Assembly: GCA_947502885.1 (NCBI GenBank)
Contig: CANNBP010000003.1
Span: 248,001 to 312,000 of the forward strand
DNA from: an uncultured Aquimarina sp.
Lineage (GTDB): Bacteria > Bacteroidota > Bacteroidia > Flavobacteriales > Flavobacteriaceae
Direction of reading: 5' to 3'
Length of the DNA stretch: 64,000 nt
Shown in pieces: positions 61,878 to 64,000 of the stretch; the stretch's first letter is position 1, and every line of letters begins with the position of its first letter. The translations under genes and the position numbers were made by a program. The notes under the pieces were generated by a model, which did no database searches, was not told where the DNA came from, and saw nothing but the letters and a program-made list of their open reading frames with translations.

Positions 61878-63335
61878 ATGAAAACCAAATATATCGATCT
61901 TATTGATCAAACCTTTTATTTTCCACAAGAAGAGTTTAATCTGGAAAATAATCAATTACAATTTCATGGTATTAACTTAATGGCATTGATATCTCAGTAT
62001 GGAGCACCATTAAAGTTCACTTACCTCCCTAAAATATCAGAAAACATTAACAGAGCCAAAAGCTGGTTCAACAATGCTATAAAAGCCAATAATTATGCAG
62101 GTAACTATAACTATTGTTACTGCACCAAAAGTTCTCATTTTCAGCACGTATTGAACGAGGCCTTAAAAAATGATATTCATATAGAAACATCTTCTGCTTT
62201 TGATATCGATATTGTCGAAAACCTAAAAAATCAAGGTAAAATTAATGATAACACCTATGTTATTTGCAATGGTTTTAAACGAGATCGATATATCCAAAAT
62301 ATTACTCGATTAATTAATAATGGGCATCAAAAATGTATTCCAATTATCGACAACTATGAGGAGTTATCTTTATTAAGCAATGGAATTGAAGATAAATTTC
62401 AAGTAGGAATTCGTATAGCCTCAGAAGAAGAACCAAAGTTCGAATTTTATACTTCACGTCTAGGTATCGGATATCGCAATATTGTCCCTTTTTTCAACAA
62501 TCAAATTAAAAGTAATCCAAAGGTAGAACTAAAGATGTTACACTTCTTTATAAACACAGGAATTCGAGATACTGCCTATTATTGGAATGAACTCTTAAAA
62601 TGTTTAAAGGTATACATCAACCTTAAAAAAATATGCCCTACTCTAGATAGTTTAAATATTGGTGGAGGTTTTCCTATCAAAAGCTCATTAGGGTTTAACT
62701 ATGACTATCAATATATGATTGATGAGATTGTCAATCAAATCCAAATTGCCTGTGAAGAAGCTCGGGTTGATGTTCCTCATATTTTTACAGAGTTTGGGAG
62801 TTTCACTGTAGGAGAAAGTGGCGGAGCTATTTATGAGGTATTATATCAAAAACAACAAAATGATCGAGAAAAGTGGAATATGATTAACTCCTCGTTTATT
62901 ACCACGCTACCCGATACTTGGGCCATTAATAAGCGATTTATAATGCTGGCCGTAAATAGGTGGGATGAAGAATATGAGCGAGTATTACTTGGTGGGTTAA
63001 CTTGTGATAGTGACGATTATTACAATTCTGAACAGCATATGAATGCTATTTACTTACCCAAGTATACAAAAGAAAAACCACTTTATATAGGCTTTTTCAA
63101 CACAGGTGCTTATCAAGAAACCATCGGTGGTTATGGTGGCCTGCAACATTGTCTGATACCACAACCCAAACATATTATTATCGACCGAGATACAGAAGGA
63201 AATTTAACTACTTCTGTTTTTTCAGAACAACAAACGTCTGAACAGTTGTTATCTATCCTAGGGTATCACAAAAACGACCCAGAAAGGAATACATCTCTTG
63301 ATAGGAATCAACAAAAACTAACAACTATTTTTTAA
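61878..63335 (+). CDS. speA: Arginine decarboxylase (fold-type III PLP enzyme)
   Basis: 485-aa enzyme converting arginine to agmatine, the first step of putrescine formation. The PLP-binding Lys84 lies in NYCYCTKSSHFQHV, followed by HIETSSAFDIDI. NIGGGFPIKSSLGF is the phosphate-binding Gly loop, and FTEFGSFTVGESGG and GGLTCDSDDYY are the C-terminal domain motifs of this decarboxylase group. It is shorter than the 630-aa E. coli SpeA, which is usual for the Bacteroidota form. The agmatinase gene follows 21 bp later, which confirms the pathway. A hairpin-rich leader lies upstream. Confidence 0.9.
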   Translation: MKTKYIDLIDQTFYFPQEEFNLENNQLQFHGINLMALISQYGAPLKFTYLPKISENINRAKSWFNNAIKANNYAGNYNYCYCTKSSHFQHVLNEALKNDIHIETSSAFDIDIVENLKNQGKINDNTYVICNGFKRDRYIQNITRLINNGHQKCIPIIDNYEELSLLSNGIEDKFQVGIRIASEEEPKFEFYTSRLGIGYRNIVPFFNNQIKSNPKVELKMLHFFINTGIRDTAYYWNELLKCLKVYINLKKICPTLDSLNIGGGFPIKSSLGFNYDYQYMIDEIVNQIQIACEEARVDVPHIFTEFGSFTVGESGGAIYEVLYQKQQNDREKWNMINSSFITTLPDTWAINKRFIMLAVNRWDEEYERVLLGGLTCDSDDYYNSEQHMNAIYLPKYTKEKPLYIGFFNTGAYQETIGGYGGLQHCLIPQPKHIIIDRDTEGNLTTSVFSEQQTSEQLLSILGYHKNDPERNTSLDRNQQKLTTIF

Positions 63336-63356
63336 ACCAAACTTAATTTTTTCAAA

Positions 63357-64000
63357 ATGGAAAACAGAACCTATGCAGGCATACCCGAAGAATATGCTAA
63401 ACTGGAAACCGCTAAGGTCGTTTTAATACCCGTTCCTTATGACGGGACGAGCACATGGCAAAAAGGTGCTGACAAAGGACCAGAAGCATTTTTAGACGCT
63501 TCAGAAAATATGGAACTATATGATATAGAAACCGATTCTGAAGTATATAAAAATGGGGTATATCTTGCACCACCTGTTGTGGTAAATTCAACTCCAGAAG
63601 CCATGGCAGATGCCGTGCATCAAGAAACCAAAAAGTTTATAAAAAAGAAAAAGTTCGTAACCATCTTTGGAGGAGAGCATTCTATATCTATTGGTACCAT
63701 TAGAGCTTTTAACGAAGCTTTTGACAACCTAACCGTACTGCATATAGATGCCCATGCAGATTTAAGAAAATCTTATGAAGGGAGTAGCTGTAATCATGCT
63801 TGCGCAGTCTATGAAGCAAGTCAAAACACCAATTTAATTCAGGTAGGCATACGCTCTATGGATATACAAGAAAAGTCTGTAATGGATTATGACAAAACCC
63901 ATTTTGCGCACGAAATGGCAATAGATGATACCTGGATGGATTCGGTTATAGAACAAATGACTGATAATGTATTTATCACTTTTGACTTAGATGCTTTTGA
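63357..64000 (+). CDS. speB: Agmatinase (ureohydrolase), 3' truncated by window end
   Basis: N-terminal 214 codons read from the sequence: MENRTYAGIPEEYAKLE, then VPYDGTSTWQKGADKGP. Manganese ligands are visible in FGGEHSISIG, HIDAHADLR and, at the very end, FDLDAFD. These are the arginase/agmatinase signatures, and the position 21 bp after arginine decarboxylase points to agmatinase, giving putrescine and urea. The frame stays open to base 64000, so the C-terminal part lies outside the window. Confidence 0.93.
   Translation, partial: MENRTYAGIPEEYAKLETAKVVLIPVPYDGTSTWQKGADKGPEAFLDASENMELYDIETDSEVYKNGVYLAPPVVVNSTPEAMADAVHQETKKFIKKKKFVTIFGGEHSISIGTIRAFNEAFDNLTVLHIDAHADLRKSYEGSSCNHACAVYEASQNTNLIQVGIRSMDIQEKSVMDYDKTHFAHEMAIDDTWMDSVIEQMTDNVFITFDLDAF

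Noticed and set aside
1..64000. tRNA, rRNA, CRISPR arrays, insertion sequences, prophage genes
   Set aside because: No cloverleaf, regularly spaced repeat array, transposase or phage protein was recognised on either strand.

Overview
The window (about one third GC) comes from a marine-type member of the Flavobacteriia (Bacteroidota), most like Aquimarina and relatives. This is an inference from several signs: near-universal absence of Shine-Dalgarno leaders, promoters with the Bacteroidota -7 element TAnnTTTG, a TonB-dependent receptor with a carboxypeptidase-like N-terminal domain, a type IX secretion (T9SS) C-terminal signal, LytTR/LytS two-component systems, a bacillithiol-type YtxJ protein, DUF2807 proteins, and many lipoproteins with an acidic stretch just after the lipidated Cys. 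No tRNA, rRNA, CRISPR array, transposase or phage gene was recognised.

Layout. 1-3.1 kb: the end of a LytTR regulator, a long intergenic stretch holding a 50-codon secreted peptide gene, and a type II NADH dehydrogenase. 3.2-11 kb: an LRR lipoprotein, then a same-strand series with a TonB-dependent receptor, a DUF2141 protein, a TPR-like protein, a LytS kinase fused to a 2TM domain, two stand-alone 2TM proteins and a LytTR regulator. 11.5-16.8 kb: a Tat-exported, T9SS-tagged amine oxidase, an acyltransferase, a CoA-type NUDIX hydrolase, a cyclophilin lipoprotein and an M64-like metallopeptidase lipoprotein. 16.9-23.7 kb: the RDD / SpoIIM-like / DUF4129 / DUF4350 / MoxR / DUF58 cluster. 23.8-31 kb: a minus-strand four-gene redox and methylation cluster (FOXRED2-like flavoprotein, FMN alpha-hydroxy-acid oxidase, atypical P450, methyltransferase), divergent from oxyR across about 0.5 kb with direct repeats. 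This is the best candidate in the window for an undescribed pathway. 31-41 kb: AIM24-like, DUF4442, DUF4870, PadR-PspC-DUF2807, glyA, fumarylacetoacetase, a conserved lipoprotein and YtxJ. 41-54 kb: questin-oxidase-like, SMI1/KNR4, DUF2652, M23 peptidase, cysteine-synthase-like enzyme, MORN-like protein, a double-HTH AraC regulator with NTF2 and YHS genes, two unrecognised exported proteins, a decayed hydrolase, DUF5995, DUF2807 and trxB. 55-61 kb: three tandem cadherin-NHL lipoproteins. 61.5-64 kb: a hairpin-rich leader followed by arginine decarboxylase and agmatinase (cut by the window end), a putrescine route.

How the genes may work together. The four-gene cluster has the make-up of a small-molecule tailoring operon, and its alpha-hydroxy-acid oxidase should release H2O2, the signal sensed by the adjacent OxyR. 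The LytS/2TM/LytTR genes form a signalling unit downstream of an outer-membrane receptor. The three cadherin-NHL proteins are probably surface adhesins or recognition proteins that diversify by recombination.
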